From Enterococcus sp. 9D6_DIV0238 (GTDB lineage: Bacteria > Bacillota > Bacilli > Lactobacillales > Enterococcaceae): a stretch of DNA of 64,000 bases. Location of the stretch: NCBI RefSeq assembly GCF_002174455.2, contig NZ_CP147246.1, positions 2,981,001 to 3,045,000 on the forward strand. Direction: 5' to 3'. The position numbers and the translations under genes are program-made. Under the pieces are notes generated by a model that was not told the origin of the DNA, did no database searches, and saw only the letters and a program-made list of their open reading frames with translations. Positions 8,084 to 18,518 of this stretch are shown one piece after another. Within the stretch, counting starts at the first letter, position 1. Each line of letters begins with the position of its first letter.

Positions 8084-9337
8084 ATGAACAAATTGATTTT
8101 CTGGCTGGAAAATAGTTTTTCACCAAAGATGAATAAAGTGAACAACAATCCTTGGATCGTTAGTATCAAGGATTCGATCATGCAAACATTGCCGTTTATC
8201 TTTTTAGGATCAGTCTTTTCAATGCTGGCGATTCTAAATGATTACTTTCCAGCATTACCAAGTTTTTGGGTACCGTTTGGCTGGACGATGGGGAAAATTT
8301 CATTATTTGTTGCTTTTTTGATTCCATTTAATTTAATGGAAAAAAAAAGATTAAGAAAACAGCGGATCGTTGCTGGTATGAGTGGTTTGGTCTTATTTTT
8401 GATGATCATTTCACCGCAAGTGGAAAAAGATAGTGTCATTGGTTTTGGTCACGATGCTTTGGGCGCTGGTGGAATGTTTGTGGCGATCGTAGCTGGGCTG
8501 ATCGCAGGATTCGTTTTGGTGACGCTAGGCAAATTCTCTTTCTTCAAAGAAGAATCGGTGATTCCGGATTTTGTTAGAGCGTGGTTTGATTCGATGCTGC
8601 CGATCGGAATCATTGTGATTTTCGGCTGGGTCGTTGTCTTGATCATGAAAGTCGATCTGTACAATATCGTTTTAAGTATTTTTATGCCATTATCAAGTTT
8701 TATGGAATCACCAGGCGGTTTTGTCGGTATGATGTTCTTGATTTGTTTCTTGTACTCAATGGGAATCTCAACGTGGGTCTTGACGCCAGTGGTACAGCCT
8801 GTTTTATTAAAAGCGATCGCTGAAAATATCGCTCTTGTTCAAAATGGTACAGCAAGTGTTGAAACATTGAATTTGGTAACTAGCAGCACGTTATATTCTG
8901 CGTATCTTTGGATTGGCGGAATCGGTTGTACGATGCCGCTTGTTTTGATGATGATGCGGGCGCGTTCAAAAAAAATCAGTGCTTTGGGGAAAGCCTGTAT
9001 TGCACCTTCGATTTTTAACATCAATGAACCAGTGATTTTTGGTGCGGTTGCTTGGAATCCGCTTTTAATGATCCCGATGTGGCTTCAGGGGATCATTTTA
9101 CCGATCGTGATTTATATTTTTACGAAAGTGATCCCATTTGCACCGATTCCTAAAGTTCAATTTGAACTGTGGTATTGTCCGTTTCCGTTTGCGACATGGT
9201 TTACCACTGGAACGATCACAGGTTTGATTTTGATGGTCGTGATTTTTATGCTCTCGGCTGCAATTTGGTATCCATTTTTCAAAGCATACGACGATCAAGA
9301 AGTAAAAGCAGAAAACCAATCATTGAAGGAGGCTTAA
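8084..9337 (+). CDS. PTS system lactose/cellobiose-family IIC component
   Basis: This polytopic membrane protein of about 417 residues is of standard CelB/LicC length. The N-terminus NKLIFWLENSFSPKMNKV and the conserved FNINEPVIFGAVAWNPLLMIP segment near residue 305 are typical. The latter contains the Asn-Glu pair involved in sugar binding. It forms the transport channel for the phosphorylated beta-glucoside. ATG 8084 is favoured over GTG 8081 because GGAGG is 8 bp upstream. It lies 17 bp after the EIIB gene and 4 bp before the EIIA gene. Confidence 0.92.
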   Translation: MNKLIFWLENSFSPKMNKVNNNPWIVSIKDSIMQTLPFIFLGSVFSMLAILNDYFPALPSFWVPFGWTMGKISLFVAFLIPFNLMEKKRLRKQRIVAGMSGLVLFLMIISPQVEKDSVIGFGHDALGAGGMFVAIVAGLIAGFVLVTLGKFSFFKEESVIPDFVRAWFDSMLPIGIIVIFGWVVVLIMKVDLYNIVLSIFMPLSSFMESPGGFVGMMFLICFLYSMGISTWVLTPVVQPVLLKAIAENIALVQNGTASVETLNLVTSSTLYSAYLWIGGIGCTMPLVLMMMRARSKKISALGKACIAPSIFNINEPVIFGAVAWNPLLMIPMWLQGIILPIVIYIFTKVIPFAPIPKVQFELWYCPFPFATWFTTGTITGLILMVVIFMLSAAIWYPFFKAYDDQEVKAENQSLKEA

Positions 9338-9341
9338 AAGG

Positions 9342-9686
9342 ATGGATGATCTATTATCAGAGCAAGCCATGAAAATCATTTTATATGCTGGAGATGCCAG
9401 AGTCAATTGCCGAAATGCACTTGTTGCTATTGAGAAAAATGATTTTGATACAGCAAATGAAGAAATGAAGCTTGCAAAAAGCAATATCACACAAGCACAT
9501 CAGGTACAGACAAAAGCGATTCAAAGTGAAATGGAAGAAGAAGCAGAAGAACATCCTCATTCACTACTGTTTACACACGCACAGGATACATTGATGACGA
9601 TTTATAGTGAGATCAATATGGCGAATCATTTGATCAAGATAGCCAAGCAGATCGATGAACGACTACAACAACTTGAAAAACAATAA
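9342..9686 (+). CDS. PTS system lactose/cellobiose-family IIA component
   Basis: The 114-residue helical EIIA protein has the active-site His79 in LLFTHAQDTLMT, the usual place in LicA/CelC/LacF enzymes. The family's GDAR motif (residues 17-20) is present. It forms a trimer that passes phosphate from HPr to EIIB. The stop of EIIC and this start are separated by 4 bp and share an AAGGAGG site, so the genes are translationally coupled. Confidence 0.92.
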   Translation: MDDLLSEQAMKIILYAGDARVNCRNALVAIEKNDFDTANEEMKLAKSNITQAHQVQTKAIQSEMEEEAEEHPHSLLFTHAQDTLMTIYSEINMANHLIKIAKQIDERLQQLEKQ

Positions 9687-11129
<1,443 letters not shown>

Positions 11130-11149
11130 TCGATTGGAGGAGTTCGATA

Positions 11150-11947
11150 GTGAAAAAGAGTTGGGTAGTATTTGTTGGTTTAGTATTTTTGTTGAGCGGC
11201 TGCAGTACTGGAAAAACAACTGAGAAAACAAAAGCATCTGAAACGAAAGCGAAACAAGAAACAACCTTATATTTTGTCCGACATGGCAAAACGATGTTCA
11301 ATAAAACAGGCCAAGTTCAGGGCTGGTCTGACACGCCGCTGACTGACGAAGGGGTGCAAGGAGCCAAGGAATTAGCGATAGGATTAAAAGAAACACCCTT
11401 TGTTTTAGCATACTCGAGTGATTTAGGCCGAGCCATGTCTACGGCAAATCATATACTCGATGAAGGCGATCGCAAAGGAGTAACGCTGGAGACCTTATCA
11501 GGATTAAGGGAATGGAATTATGGCGGCTATGAAGGTCGGGATAATGCGGATATGTGGACACCGATTTTTGAAAAAAATGGGCTAAAATTTGATGAGGAAT
11601 GGACTCAATATGGAGAACTGACAAGAAAATTAAGTGATGAAGAGATCGCTGATGAAATTGCCGCAAATGATAAAACTGGCACTGCTGAAAATTACAAACA
11701 GATCGTTAAACGATCGAAAGAAGCAATGGACCAAATTTTAGTAGAAGCGAAAGTAAAAGGCGGCGGGAATGTGTTGATCGTGGCTCATGGTAGTGAAATC
11801 CCGACGATTTTGGAAATATTAGTTCCAGGAGGCTATCAAGGAGAAGACATCAAAAATTGTAGTGTAACAACAGTCAAAGTCAAAGATGATACATTTACGA
11901 TTGATAAAATCGGTGACCTAAGTTATTTGGAAAAAGGAAAAGAATAG
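11150..11947 (+). CDS. lipoprotein of the histidine phosphatase (phosphoglycerate mutase-like) superfamily
   Basis: The 265-residue protein starts with a signal peptide and lipobox LLSGC, so it is attached to the outer membrane face. The catalytic domain begins at about residue 40 with LYFVRHGKTMFN (RHG phosphohistidine motif) and ends with the second His in LIVAHGSEIPT. The linker is Lys/Thr-rich. The family removes phosphate from small molecules or proteins. GTG 11150 follows GGAGG. It is 20 bp behind the GH1 gene and ahead of the terminator, so it belongs to the PTS operon. An external phosphatase there is unexpected, since PTS sugars become phosphorylated only inside the cell. Confidence 0.85.
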   Translation: MKKSWVVFVGLVFLLSGCSTGKTTEKTKASETKAKQETTLYFVRHGKTMFNKTGQVQGWSDTPLTDEGVQGAKELAIGLKETPFVLAYSSDLGRAMSTANHILDEGDRKGVTLETLSGLREWNYGGYEGRDNADMWTPIFEKNGLKFDEEWTQYGELTRKLSDEEIADEIAANDKTGTAENYKQIVKRSKEAMDQILVEAKVKGGGNVLIVAHGSEIPTILEILVPGGYQGEDIKNCSVTTVKVKDDTFTIDKIGDLSYLEKGKE

Positions 11948-11971
11948 AACATATAGATGTAAAAGAATAGA

Positions 11972-12012
11972 GAAACCGTACGATGCATGCCTTGCATTGT
12001 ACGGTTCTTAGT
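11972..12012 (+). terminator. bidirectional terminator at the end of the PTS operon
   Basis: GAAACCGTACGATGCA and TGCATTGTACGGTTC form a long stem around TGCCT, with a T-rich tail on the plus side. It separates two convergent genes. Confidence 0.85.
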
Positions 12013-12035
12013 TTATTCTACTCTGAAAAAGCTGT

Positions 12036-13406
12036 TTATTTTCTAGTCAATTTTACCACAGCTTCACAACGTGCTGTTTGTGGAAACATATCTACTGATT
12101 GTAAATAATCGATGTCAAAGACTTTAGCTAGATCAACTAGATCTTTTGCTAAGGTCGATACATTACAAGAAATATAGACCATTTTTTTAGGCGGCTGCTT
12201 CATGATCGCATTCAGCAGCTTTTGGTCTAATCCAGTTCTAGGTGGGTCAACGACGATTGCATCGGGTTTAAAGCCAGCCTGTAACCATTTCGGCAATAAC
12301 TCTTCTGCTGTGCCGACTTCATAATGGGTGTTGGTGAAACCTAAGCGCTCAGCATTGAGTTTGGCATCTTCGATCGCCGCAGGAATGATGTCCATTCCTC
12401 GAACTTCCTTAGCTTTTTTAGCAAGGCTTAAACCAATCGTACCTACACCGCAATAAGCATCGACAACGGTTTCGTTTTCCTGTAAATCTAATGCTTTGAT
12501 CGCTTCATTATATAAAACCTCGGTCTGTTCCGGATTTAATTGGAAAAAGGCTCTTGGTGATAAATCAAAAGTGACCTCGTTGATTTTTTCTTCGATGCTT
12601 TCTTTTCCCCATAAATGGATCGTTTCGTCACCCATAACGATCGATGTCCGCTTGTTTTGAACGTTTTGCATAATTGACACAACTTCGGGAAGCTGCTGGG
12701 TGATTTCATCGATCAATACATGTTTTTGCGGGAACTTTTTTGATTGAGTGATAAAAACGACTTGAACTTCATTGGTTTTGATGCCGACACGAACCATCAA
12801 TGTACGGAAGATACCGCTATTTTTGCGTTCATTGTAGATCGGCAGTTGATATTTATTTAATAATTCGACTAAAGCGTTCATAACCTTTGTTGTAGCGGGT
12901 TGCTGTACGAGACAATCATCGATCGGAACTAAGTGGTGTGAATCCGCTTGATAGAGTCCCGCTTCGATTTCTCCGTCGATTTTCCGTAACTGAAATTGTG
13001 CTTTATTCCGATAATTCCAAGGCTTTTTCATCCCGATTGTTTTTCGCAATGGATACTTCTCGAAATTTCTTGGTTTAAATTTGTTCAAGGCTTGTTTTAA
13101 TAGATCCTTTTTAAACGTCAATTGAGCTGGATAAGCAAGGTGCTGTAATTGACAGCCACCGCATTCTTCATAGACAGGACAAGGCGGTACCACACGTTCA
13201 GGTGCGGATTTAATGATCTTTGTTAGTTGTGCTTCCACGAAGCGGGGAGCGACTTTTGTGATTTTTACAGAAATGTCTTCTTTAGGTAAAGCACCTGGAA
13301 CAAAAACGATCGTCTTTTTATAATACCCGATACCTTCTCCGTTGATGCCTAAACGTTTTATCTTCAAAGAAATACTTTGGCCTTCTTTTAATTGATGTGT
13401 GGTCAT
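12036..13406 (-). CDS. rlmD: 23S rRNA (uracil-5-)-methyltransferase, RlmD/RlmCD type
   Basis: The 456-residue protein has an N-terminal TRAM RNA-binding domain (about 1-60). The Fe-S cysteines lie in PCPVYEECGGCQ, with the fourth further on. A C-terminal Rossmann methyltransferase follows with VDAYCGVGTIGLSLA, VVDPPRTGL and the catalytic Cys in YISCNVSTLAKDL. It makes 5-methyluridine in 23S rRNA using SAM. In many Firmicutes one enzyme modifies both U747 and U1939 (RlmCD), so the choice between RlmD and RlmCD is open. The ATG at 13406 follows a weak AAAGGAT site. Confidence 0.92.
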   Translation of the reverse strand: MTTHQLKEGQSISLKIKRLGINGEGIGYYKKTIVFVPGALPKEDISVKITKVAPRFVEAQLTKIIKSAPERVVPPCPVYEECGGCQLQHLAYPAQLTFKKDLLKQALNKFKPRNFEKYPLRKTIGMKKPWNYRNKAQFQLRKIDGEIEAGLYQADSHHLVPIDDCLVQQPATTKVMNALVELLNKYQLPIYNERKNSGIFRTLMVRVGIKTNEVQVVFITQSKKFPQKHVLIDEITQQLPEVVSIMQNVQNKRTSIVMGDETIHLWGKESIEEKINEVTFDLSPRAFFQLNPEQTEVLYNEAIKALDLQENETVVDAYCGVGTIGLSLAKKAKEVRGMDIIPAAIEDAKLNAERLGFTNTHYEVGTAEELLPKWLQAGFKPDAIVVDPPRTGLDQKLLNAIMKQPPKKMVYISCNVSTLAKDLVDLAKVFDIDYLQSVDMFPQTARCEAVVKLTRK

Positions 13407-13566
13407 GGTTTCATCCTTTTATTTCATGATTTTATTAAGTACTGTGTAGTTGTTCTAAAACTTTGCTTTTTTACTTCATCCTATTTTAGCACAATTTGAC
13501 TGGTTTAGCTTCTGTCATTTATATGTTATAGTAGAATATATGTTCTCACTAGAAAGGCGGAGGAAG

Positions 13567-14367
13567 ATGGAAACAATCACGAAAATCACGAAGGACAAAG
13601 GGCAGTTTTATTTAGTCTGGCTGTCTTCGGGAGAAAAATTACGCGTATCAGAAGATACACTCGTCCGTCAGCGCTTATTAAAAGGACAAGAACTAACTGA
13701 TACAATGATCGAACAAATAAAAAAAGCTGGTTCGTATGACGTTGGTCTGCAGCTGTCTTTAAATTATCTTAGTTATCAATTACGCTCGAAAAAAGAAATT
13801 CTTGATCATTTGAAAGAGAAAGAGATTTTACCGGAAGATCGAAAAAAAATCGTTGCTCGGTTAGAAGAGATGAATCTGCTGGATGATAAATCTTTCAGTG
13901 AAAGTTATGTACGGACTTTGATGCGAACCAGTGATAAAGGGCCTAAGATGATCGAACAACAACTAAAACGCAAAGGGCTGAGCGATGAAGATATTCAGCA
14001 TGGTTTGACTTTTTATGCAATGGAAGATCAAGTTGAAGTCGCTGCCGCTGCCGCTCAAAAGGCAATGAAACGCTATAGAACGAAAAGTTTTAGAGAGGCA
14101 TTGCAGAAAGTTCAAATTCACCTGATGCAAAAAGGATTTAACCGTGAGGTGATCGATCTAGCGCTTGAAGGGTTAGCTTTTGAACGGGATGAGGAACAAG
14201 AGATAGAGGCAATCAAAAAAGAAGGAGATAAGCTTTGGGAGAAACACCGTAAGCTTGATCCTTATAAACGCTCGATGAAGGTCAAACAAAGTCTGTTTCA
14301 AAAGCAGTTTGATTCAGAATTGATCCAGCAATATTTTGATGAAAAGGAATTAGAGGATGAAGAATGA
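13567..14367 (+). CDS. recX: recombination regulator RecX
   Basis: The protein is 266 residues if started at ATG 13567, which has GGCGGAGGAAG; an upstream ATG at 13540 lacks a site. It is all-helical with tandem three-helix repeats (LRSKKEILDHLKEKEI, MIEQQLKRKGLSDEDI, LMQKGFNREVIDLAL). This matches the longer RecX of Gram-positives. RecX binds and limits RecA filaments. Its last 11 bp overlap mutY, so the two are translationally coupled, an arrangement that fits joint roles in DNA maintenance. Confidence 0.93.
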   Translation: METITKITKDKGQFYLVWLSSGEKLRVSEDTLVRQRLLKGQELTDTMIEQIKKAGSYDVGLQLSLNYLSYQLRSKKEILDHLKEKEILPEDRKKIVARLEEMNLLDDKSFSESYVRTLMRTSDKGPKMIEQQLKRKGLSDEDIQHGLTFYAMEDQVEVAAAAAQKAMKRYRTKSFREALQKVQIHLMQKGFNREVIDLALEGLAFERDEEQEIEAIKKEGDKLWEKHRKLDPYKRSMKVKQSLFQKQFDSELIQQYFDEKELEDEE

Positions 14368-15532
14368 AAAATATTGGGAGACATGGAGCACAGAAAAACT
14401 TCAGTCTTTTCAAGAAGAATTTATTGATTGGTATGAAAAAGAAAAACGTAACTTGCCATGGCGCGTCAATTTAGATCCATACCGTATTTGGATTTCAGAG
14501 ATCATGCTGCAGCAGACACGTGTCGATACTGTGATCGATTATTATTATCGTTTTATGGAGTGGTTTCCGACGATCAAAGACCTGGCTGAAGCACCTGATG
14601 ATCGTTTATTAAAAGCTTGGGAAGGGCTGGGCTATTATTCCCGAGCTAGAAATTTAAAAGTGGCAGCGCAACAGATCATGACAGAATTTGATGGCCAAAT
14701 GCCCCAAACGATCGAGGAAATCAGGCAATTGAAAGGAATCGGACCGTATACGGCAGGAGCGATCGGCAGCATTGCCTTTCAACTGCCAGAACCAGCGATT
14801 GACGGAAATGTGATGCGTGTGGTCAGCCGTTTATTTGAAATCAGTGATGATATTGCAAAAGCTGGCAGCCGCAAAGTTTTTGAAGAAGCGATGTATAGAA
14901 TCATCGATAAGGAGCGTCCGGGGGATTTCAATCAGGCAATGATGGATCTAGGTTCAGCGATCTGTACACCAACGTCGCCTAAATGTGAGGAATGCCCAAT
15001 TCAGCAATATTGTTTGAGTTATGAAATGAATACAATGACTGATTATCCAGTCAAATCAAAGAAACAAAAACCGAAAGATGTTTATTATGTAGGTGGGATC
15101 ATCGAAAATAATCAACGGGAGTTCTTGCTGGAGCAGCGTAGTGCTAAAGGGTTATTAGCGAATATGTGGCTATTTCCGATAGAGGAAGTCAGCAAGGAAC
15201 GATTTGATTTTCTACAAAAATCACGGGTAAAAGAAGAACAACAGTTATCTCTTGAATTTGAAGAAACACTTTTTGTCGCAGAAGAAAATTCAGAGATTTT
15301 TGAAGAGTATCCTCAGGTTGTTTGGCAAAAGCGAAACTTGGGAGAAGTCGTTCATATTTTTAGCCATTTAAAATGGCATATTCTGGTGTTTTATGGAAGA
15401 CAAACAGGTCCAATTTCTATCAATGACAATCAGAATTGGATAACTCCAGAAGAATTTTCAAACTATGTATTTCCAAAGCCGCAGCAAAAAATGGTAGAAC
15501 TTTATCAAAAAGAATTTAGAATGAAGAAATAA
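14357..15532 (+). CDS. mutY: A/G-specific adenine glycosylase MutY
   Basis: The 391-residue protein has the HhH-GPD core: catalytic Glu in MLQQTRVDTVI, hairpin LKGIGPYTAGAIGS, and catalytic Asp in PAIDGNVMRVV. The [4Fe-4S] loop is Cys-x6-Cys-x2-Cys-x5-Cys (CTPTSPKCEECPIQQYC). The C-terminal NUDIX-like domain (about 240-390) recognises 8-oxoG. It removes adenine mispaired with 8-oxoguanine. It overlaps the 3' end of recX and is followed by a long-looped terminator. Confidence 0.96.
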   Translation: MKNEKYWETWSTEKLQSFQEEFIDWYEKEKRNLPWRVNLDPYRIWISEIMLQQTRVDTVIDYYYRFMEWFPTIKDLAEAPDDRLLKAWEGLGYYSRARNLKVAAQQIMTEFDGQMPQTIEEIRQLKGIGPYTAGAIGSIAFQLPEPAIDGNVMRVVSRLFEISDDIAKAGSRKVFEEAMYRIIDKERPGDFNQAMMDLGSAICTPTSPKCEECPIQQYCLSYEMNTMTDYPVKSKKQKPKDVYYVGGIIENNQREFLLEQRSAKGLLANMWLFPIEEVSKERFDFLQKSRVKEEQQLSLEFEETLFVAEENSEIFEEYPQVVWQKRNLGEVVHIFSHLKWHILVFYGRQTGPISINDNQNWITPEEFSNYVFPKPQQKMVELYQKEFRMKK

Positions 15533-15537
15533 TTAGT

Positions 15538-15594
15538 TGGTGCGAACGTTAAGTGCCCATGAAATAGCTAGGAGATTCGCACCGAAATTTTTTA
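15538..15594 (+). terminator. GGTGCGAA/TTCGCACC hairpin with T-tract
   Basis: A perfect 8-bp stem (15539-15546 with 15576-15583) encloses a 29-base loop, and AATTTTTT follows. It sits where the mutY terminator should be. The loop is unusually long for an intrinsic terminator and may have its own function. Confidence 0.6.
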
Positions 15595-15650
15595 AGATTT
15601 CAGCTGTAAAAGGCTGTTTTCTCATTTATATTTAATGTTATAATCGCCTT

Positions 15651-15794
15651 AGTCGTGGAACGGCTGGGATATGTCAGATATTTCAGCCTATTTCACAGTC
15701 TAGCTCTGTTTAGAGCTAGTGGATTGAAATTTTCGAGCGGAAACCAAATATAGCACCCTTTTTTGTCTAGCTCTATTTAGAGCTGGATTTTTTA
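15651..15794 (+). ncRNA. candidate small RNA between mutY and the DUF402 gene
   Basis: TATAAT at 15639-15644 would start a transcript near 15651. About 144 nt follow with a GGCTG...CAGCC hairpin (about 15662-15688, with inner ATAT/ATAT), a perfect CTAGCTCT-GTTT-AGAGCTAG hairpin (15700-15719) and a near-copy CTAGCTCT-ATTT-AGAGCTGG (15767-15786) followed by ATTTTTTATT. There is no ORF. The last hairpin is a good terminator. The -35 is weak. No known RNA family is recognised. Confidence 0.5.
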
Positions 15795-15994
15795 TTATGA
15801 AATATAATAGACTAAAAGTTATTTAAACGTAATTTATAGTATTTCATTTAAAACAGTCGTAAGAAATCAAACTCCTTAGTATGCAAAGTTGAAAATTATG
15901 ATATAATTATAGTGATATCGGTGTAATGAACACCCAAACGAAGCGCAATCAGCTTTGATATGCGATTTTTCGTACGAGGGAAAGTTGGGGGACT

Positions 15995-16528
15995 ATGGCA
16001 ATTCCAAAAGAAGGTGAATTTGTAACGATCCAAAGTTACAAACACGATGGACATTTGCATCGAACATGGCGAGATACTATGGTATTGAAAACAAGCGAGT
16101 ATTCTTTGATTGGCGTTAACGATCATACTTTGGTGACAGAGTCTGATGGGCGTCGATGGGTTACTCGGGAACCAGCGATTGTTTATTTTCATAAAAAATA
16201 CTGGTTCAACATAATAGCGATGATCAGAGAAAAGGGGGTTTCTTATTACTGCAATCTTGCGTCACCATATCTTTTAGATGATGAAGCATTGAAGTATATC
16301 GATTACGATTTGGATATCAAGGTTTTTCCTGATGGAGAAAAACGTTTGTTAGATGTAGACGAATACGAGTTTCACAGTAAAATCATGGAGTATCCGGAAG
16401 ATATCGATTTTATTCTAAAAGAAAATGTGAAGACATTAGTGGATTGGATTAATAGTGGAAAAGGTCCGTTCTCTGAAGACTATGTGAATATCTGGTACCA
16501 ACGCTATCAGGAGCTATCTAGAAAATAG
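15995..16528 (+). CDS. DUF402 family nucleoside tri-/diphosphatase (Ntdp/YgaC-like)
   Basis: The 177-residue protein has the full length of the Firmicute YgaC/Ntdp group. The motifs [39 protein letters not shown] and the acidic [14 protein letters not shown], which binds metal, are typical. Family members hydrolyse nucleoside tri- and diphosphates. The ATG follows GTTGGGGGACT, an over-strong G-rich ribosome site. The 460 bp upstream hold the mutY terminator and the candidate small RNA. Downstream is a bidirectional terminator shared with the GNAT gene. Confidence 0.88.
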   Translation: MAIPKEGEFVTIQSYKHDGHLHRTWRDTMVLKTSEYSLIGVNDHTLVTESDGRRWVTREPAIVYFHKKYWFNIIAMIREKGVSYYCNLASPYLLDDEALKYIDYDLDIKVFPDGEKRLLDVDEYEFHSKIMEYPEDIDFILKENVKTLVDWINSGKGPFSEDYVNIWYQRYQELSRK

Positions 16529-16550
16529 CGAATGTAAGATGTTAAGTGAA

Positions 16551-16608
16551 TAATAAAACAGCAACTAAAACAAGTAGATGTTTTGGCTGCTGTTTTATTA
16601 TTTTTTTA
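16551..16608 (+). terminator. bidirectional terminator
   Basis: AATAAAACAGCAACTAAAACA pairs with TGTTTTGGCTGCTGTTTTATT, with A/T tracts on both sides, between convergent genes. Confidence 0.9.
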
Positions 16609-17043
16609 CTGTAGCGTTTTATTCATTTGATAATGCTCTATATTAGCATCAAGGAACATATCGCCTTCTTTAACGTAACCCATCCGCTCATAAAATCCCA
16701 AAGCAGTGATTTGTGCACCTAAAGTGATCACTTTATATCCTTGCTCTTTTGCAAATTCTTCGGCTTTTTCTACAATGATCCGGCCGTATTCTTTACCTCG
16801 ATACTCTTTTTGAACAGCCATTCGTTGTAGTTTTATCCTATCATTTTCAAGTGGTAATAGGCGACAAGTAGCGATGGGTTTGTTATCATCACCATATAAG
16901 ACAAAATGAATGCACATTGCTTCATATTTATCGATTTCTATCTCGCTAGGAACCCCTTGCTCCAGCATGAATACTTGATGACGGATTTGAACGGCATCTA
17001 AATAGATGTCGCTCATCGTATCTCTTGTTTGAACGATTTTCAT
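16606..17043 (-). CDS. GNAT family N-acetyltransferase
   Basis: The 145-residue single GNAT domain has motif A LQRMAVQKEYRGKEYGRIIV (the acetyl-CoA pyrophosphate loop is R-G-K-E-Y-G) and motif B GFYERMGYVKEGDMF near the C-terminus. The N-terminal IRHQVFMLEQGVPSEIEID matches the ElaA/YjcF-like subgroup. The acceptor substrate is unknown. It is monocistronic and ends at a terminator shared with the DUF402 gene. Confidence 0.88.
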   Translation of the reverse strand: MKIVQTRDTMSDIYLDAVQIRHQVFMLEQGVPSEIEIDKYEAMCIHFVLYGDDNKPIATCRLLPLENDRIKLQRMAVQKEYRGKEYGRIIVEKAEEFAKEQGYKVITLGAQITALGFYERMGYVKEGDMFLDANIEHYQMNKTLQ

Positions 17044-17185
17044 TTGGCACCTCTAACTCTTATTATTTTATTTATTATACCTTAAAATCATTGTTGAAAT
17101 AAAGATTTGTAACTTTTTTAGTTATAGATCAGTTATAATTGAAATCTTAACTATTCTGTTGAATAAATGAAAAGGAGGGATAACC

Positions 17186-18178
17186 TTGAACGCAAAATTT
17201 GTGTATATTTTGGGGATATTTACTATTCTGTTTATCATTGTTGCTATTATTATCAATATCTCACCTTATCCCGTAATCTTTTTCGCAAAGCATACAGCGT
17301 TTAAAATTCCTAAGGAAACAAGAGCAAATCAATATGAGGATGGGAATGTAACAGTTTTTGTAAATGAGTCCTATACATCAGCTTATAAAAATAATCAATT
17401 TGATCTCTATTTGCCTAAAAAACAAATGGCAGGAAAACCCGTTATCGCATGGGTACATGGCGGTGGCTTTGTTGGTGGAGATAAATTAGAAGAAAAAGAA
17501 TTTGCAACAAAACTAGCTGAAGAAGGATATACAGTTGCTGTAATGAACTATGCACTTGTTCCAGAAACTAAATATCCTATACCAGTCGTTCAGACCTCAG
17601 AATTTTTAGCCTATTTAAAAAAGCATGCCGAAAACTATTCGATCAATTTGGATAATCTTTTTATCGCAGGTGATTCTGCCGGAGCTCAAATCGCAAGTCA
17701 ATTTATCACAACACAAACGAACGAAGCATATCGTGAACTTATGAATATCGATCAAGTAATAAAAAAAGATCAAATTAAAGGTAGTTTACTTTATTGTGGC
17801 GTATACGATGTACCAGAGGTCGTCCACTCCTATTCAATACCGCCAGTTAAATTTATGTTTCAAAAAATCGGTTGGGGCTATGCACGGGATAAAAACTGGC
17901 TTCATGGTAAATTGGCAGAGAGTTCTGTAATATCCAATTTTGTTACTGCAGATTTTCCACCTGCCTATATCACAGACGGCAATACGCTATCCTTTGAGAA
18001 CCAAGGTAAAAAGTTAGTCAGAACATTGGCTTCTAAAGATATTTCTGTCAGTCAACGATTCTTTCCAAAATCAGAATATAAAACAGCTCATGAGTACCAA
18101 TTTGAAATGAAATCAGAACCTGCGAAAATTGCATTTAAAGACACCTTGACTTTCTTGAACAAGTATAAACAGAGGTGA
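17186..18178 (+). CDS. membrane-anchored alpha/beta hydrolase (HSL-type esterase)
   Basis: The 330-residue protein has a single N-terminal membrane helix (FVYILGIFTILFIIVAIIIN) and then an alpha/beta-hydrolase domain facing outward. The oxyanion motif HGGGF and the nucleophile elbow GDSAGAQIAS are those of the hormone-sensitive lipase/acetyl-esterase group. The catalytic His is probably in KTAHEYQFE near the C-terminus. The start codon is TTG at 17186 behind a strong AAAGGAGGGA. The substrate is unknown. Confidence 0.85.
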   Translation: MNAKFVYILGIFTILFIIVAIIINISPYPVIFFAKHTAFKIPKETRANQYEDGNVTVFVNESYTSAYKNNQFDLYLPKKQMAGKPVIAWVHGGGFVGGDKLEEKEFATKLAEEGYTVAVMNYALVPETKYPIPVVQTSEFLAYLKKHAENYSINLDNLFIAGDSAGAQIASQFITTQTNEAYRELMNIDQVIKKDQIKGSLLYCGVYDVPEVVHSYSIPPVKFMFQKIGWGYARDKNWLHGKLAESSVISNFVTADFPPAYITDGNTLSFENQGKKLVRTLASKDISVSQRFFPKSEYKTAHEYQFEMKSEPAKIAFKDTLTFLNKYKQR

Positions 18179-18518
18179 TTTTTATAGGTCCAAAGAAGTA
18201 TTGCTATCTTATATAGGAAAAGGTATGCTAAAATCTATAGGTAAGAAATTGAACTTTTTCAGATATAAAATAGTATCAGATCTTCGTAAGAGAGTATTGA
18301 TCATTTGCTGAGAACCACAATGGAAGAATTTGAGTTGATGATGAACAGTACAAGACTTTCGAAGAAAGTGTTGATCATTTATTTTATCCAGCTGCACAAA
18401 TCAATCCTTAGGAAAATAGATAAATTGCCAGTGTGACAAAGGGCGTCACAAAGTCAATTTCCTAATTTTCTACAGGATTAGACGATTTGTTCCGCTTTTA
18501 TTTTAAGGAGGAGTATTT
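18179..18518. other. 340-bp non-coding region with a diverged direct repeat and an inverted repeat
   Basis: No convincing gene is present. A diverged ~40-bp segment occurs twice, 74 bp apart, ending in GTATTGATCATTT at 18306 and GTGTTGATCATTT at 18380; the last 25 bases match at 20 positions. Nearer the downstream gene, TGTGAC (18432-18437) and GTCACA (18445-18450) form a perfect inverted repeat that could be an operator. The repeats may be remnants of a decayed gene. Confidence 0.35.

Noticed and set aside
15700..15786. TAGAGCTAG-like strings that recall a Cas9 guide scaffold or CRISPR repeat
   Set aside because: There are only two copies, each a self-complementary hairpin, with no spacers, cas genes or tracrRNA anti-repeat. 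The second copy is a plain terminator.
18209..18397. 62-codon minus-strand frame upstream of the AI-2E gene
   Set aside because: No ribosome site, low-quality composition, and it spans the diverged direct repeats.
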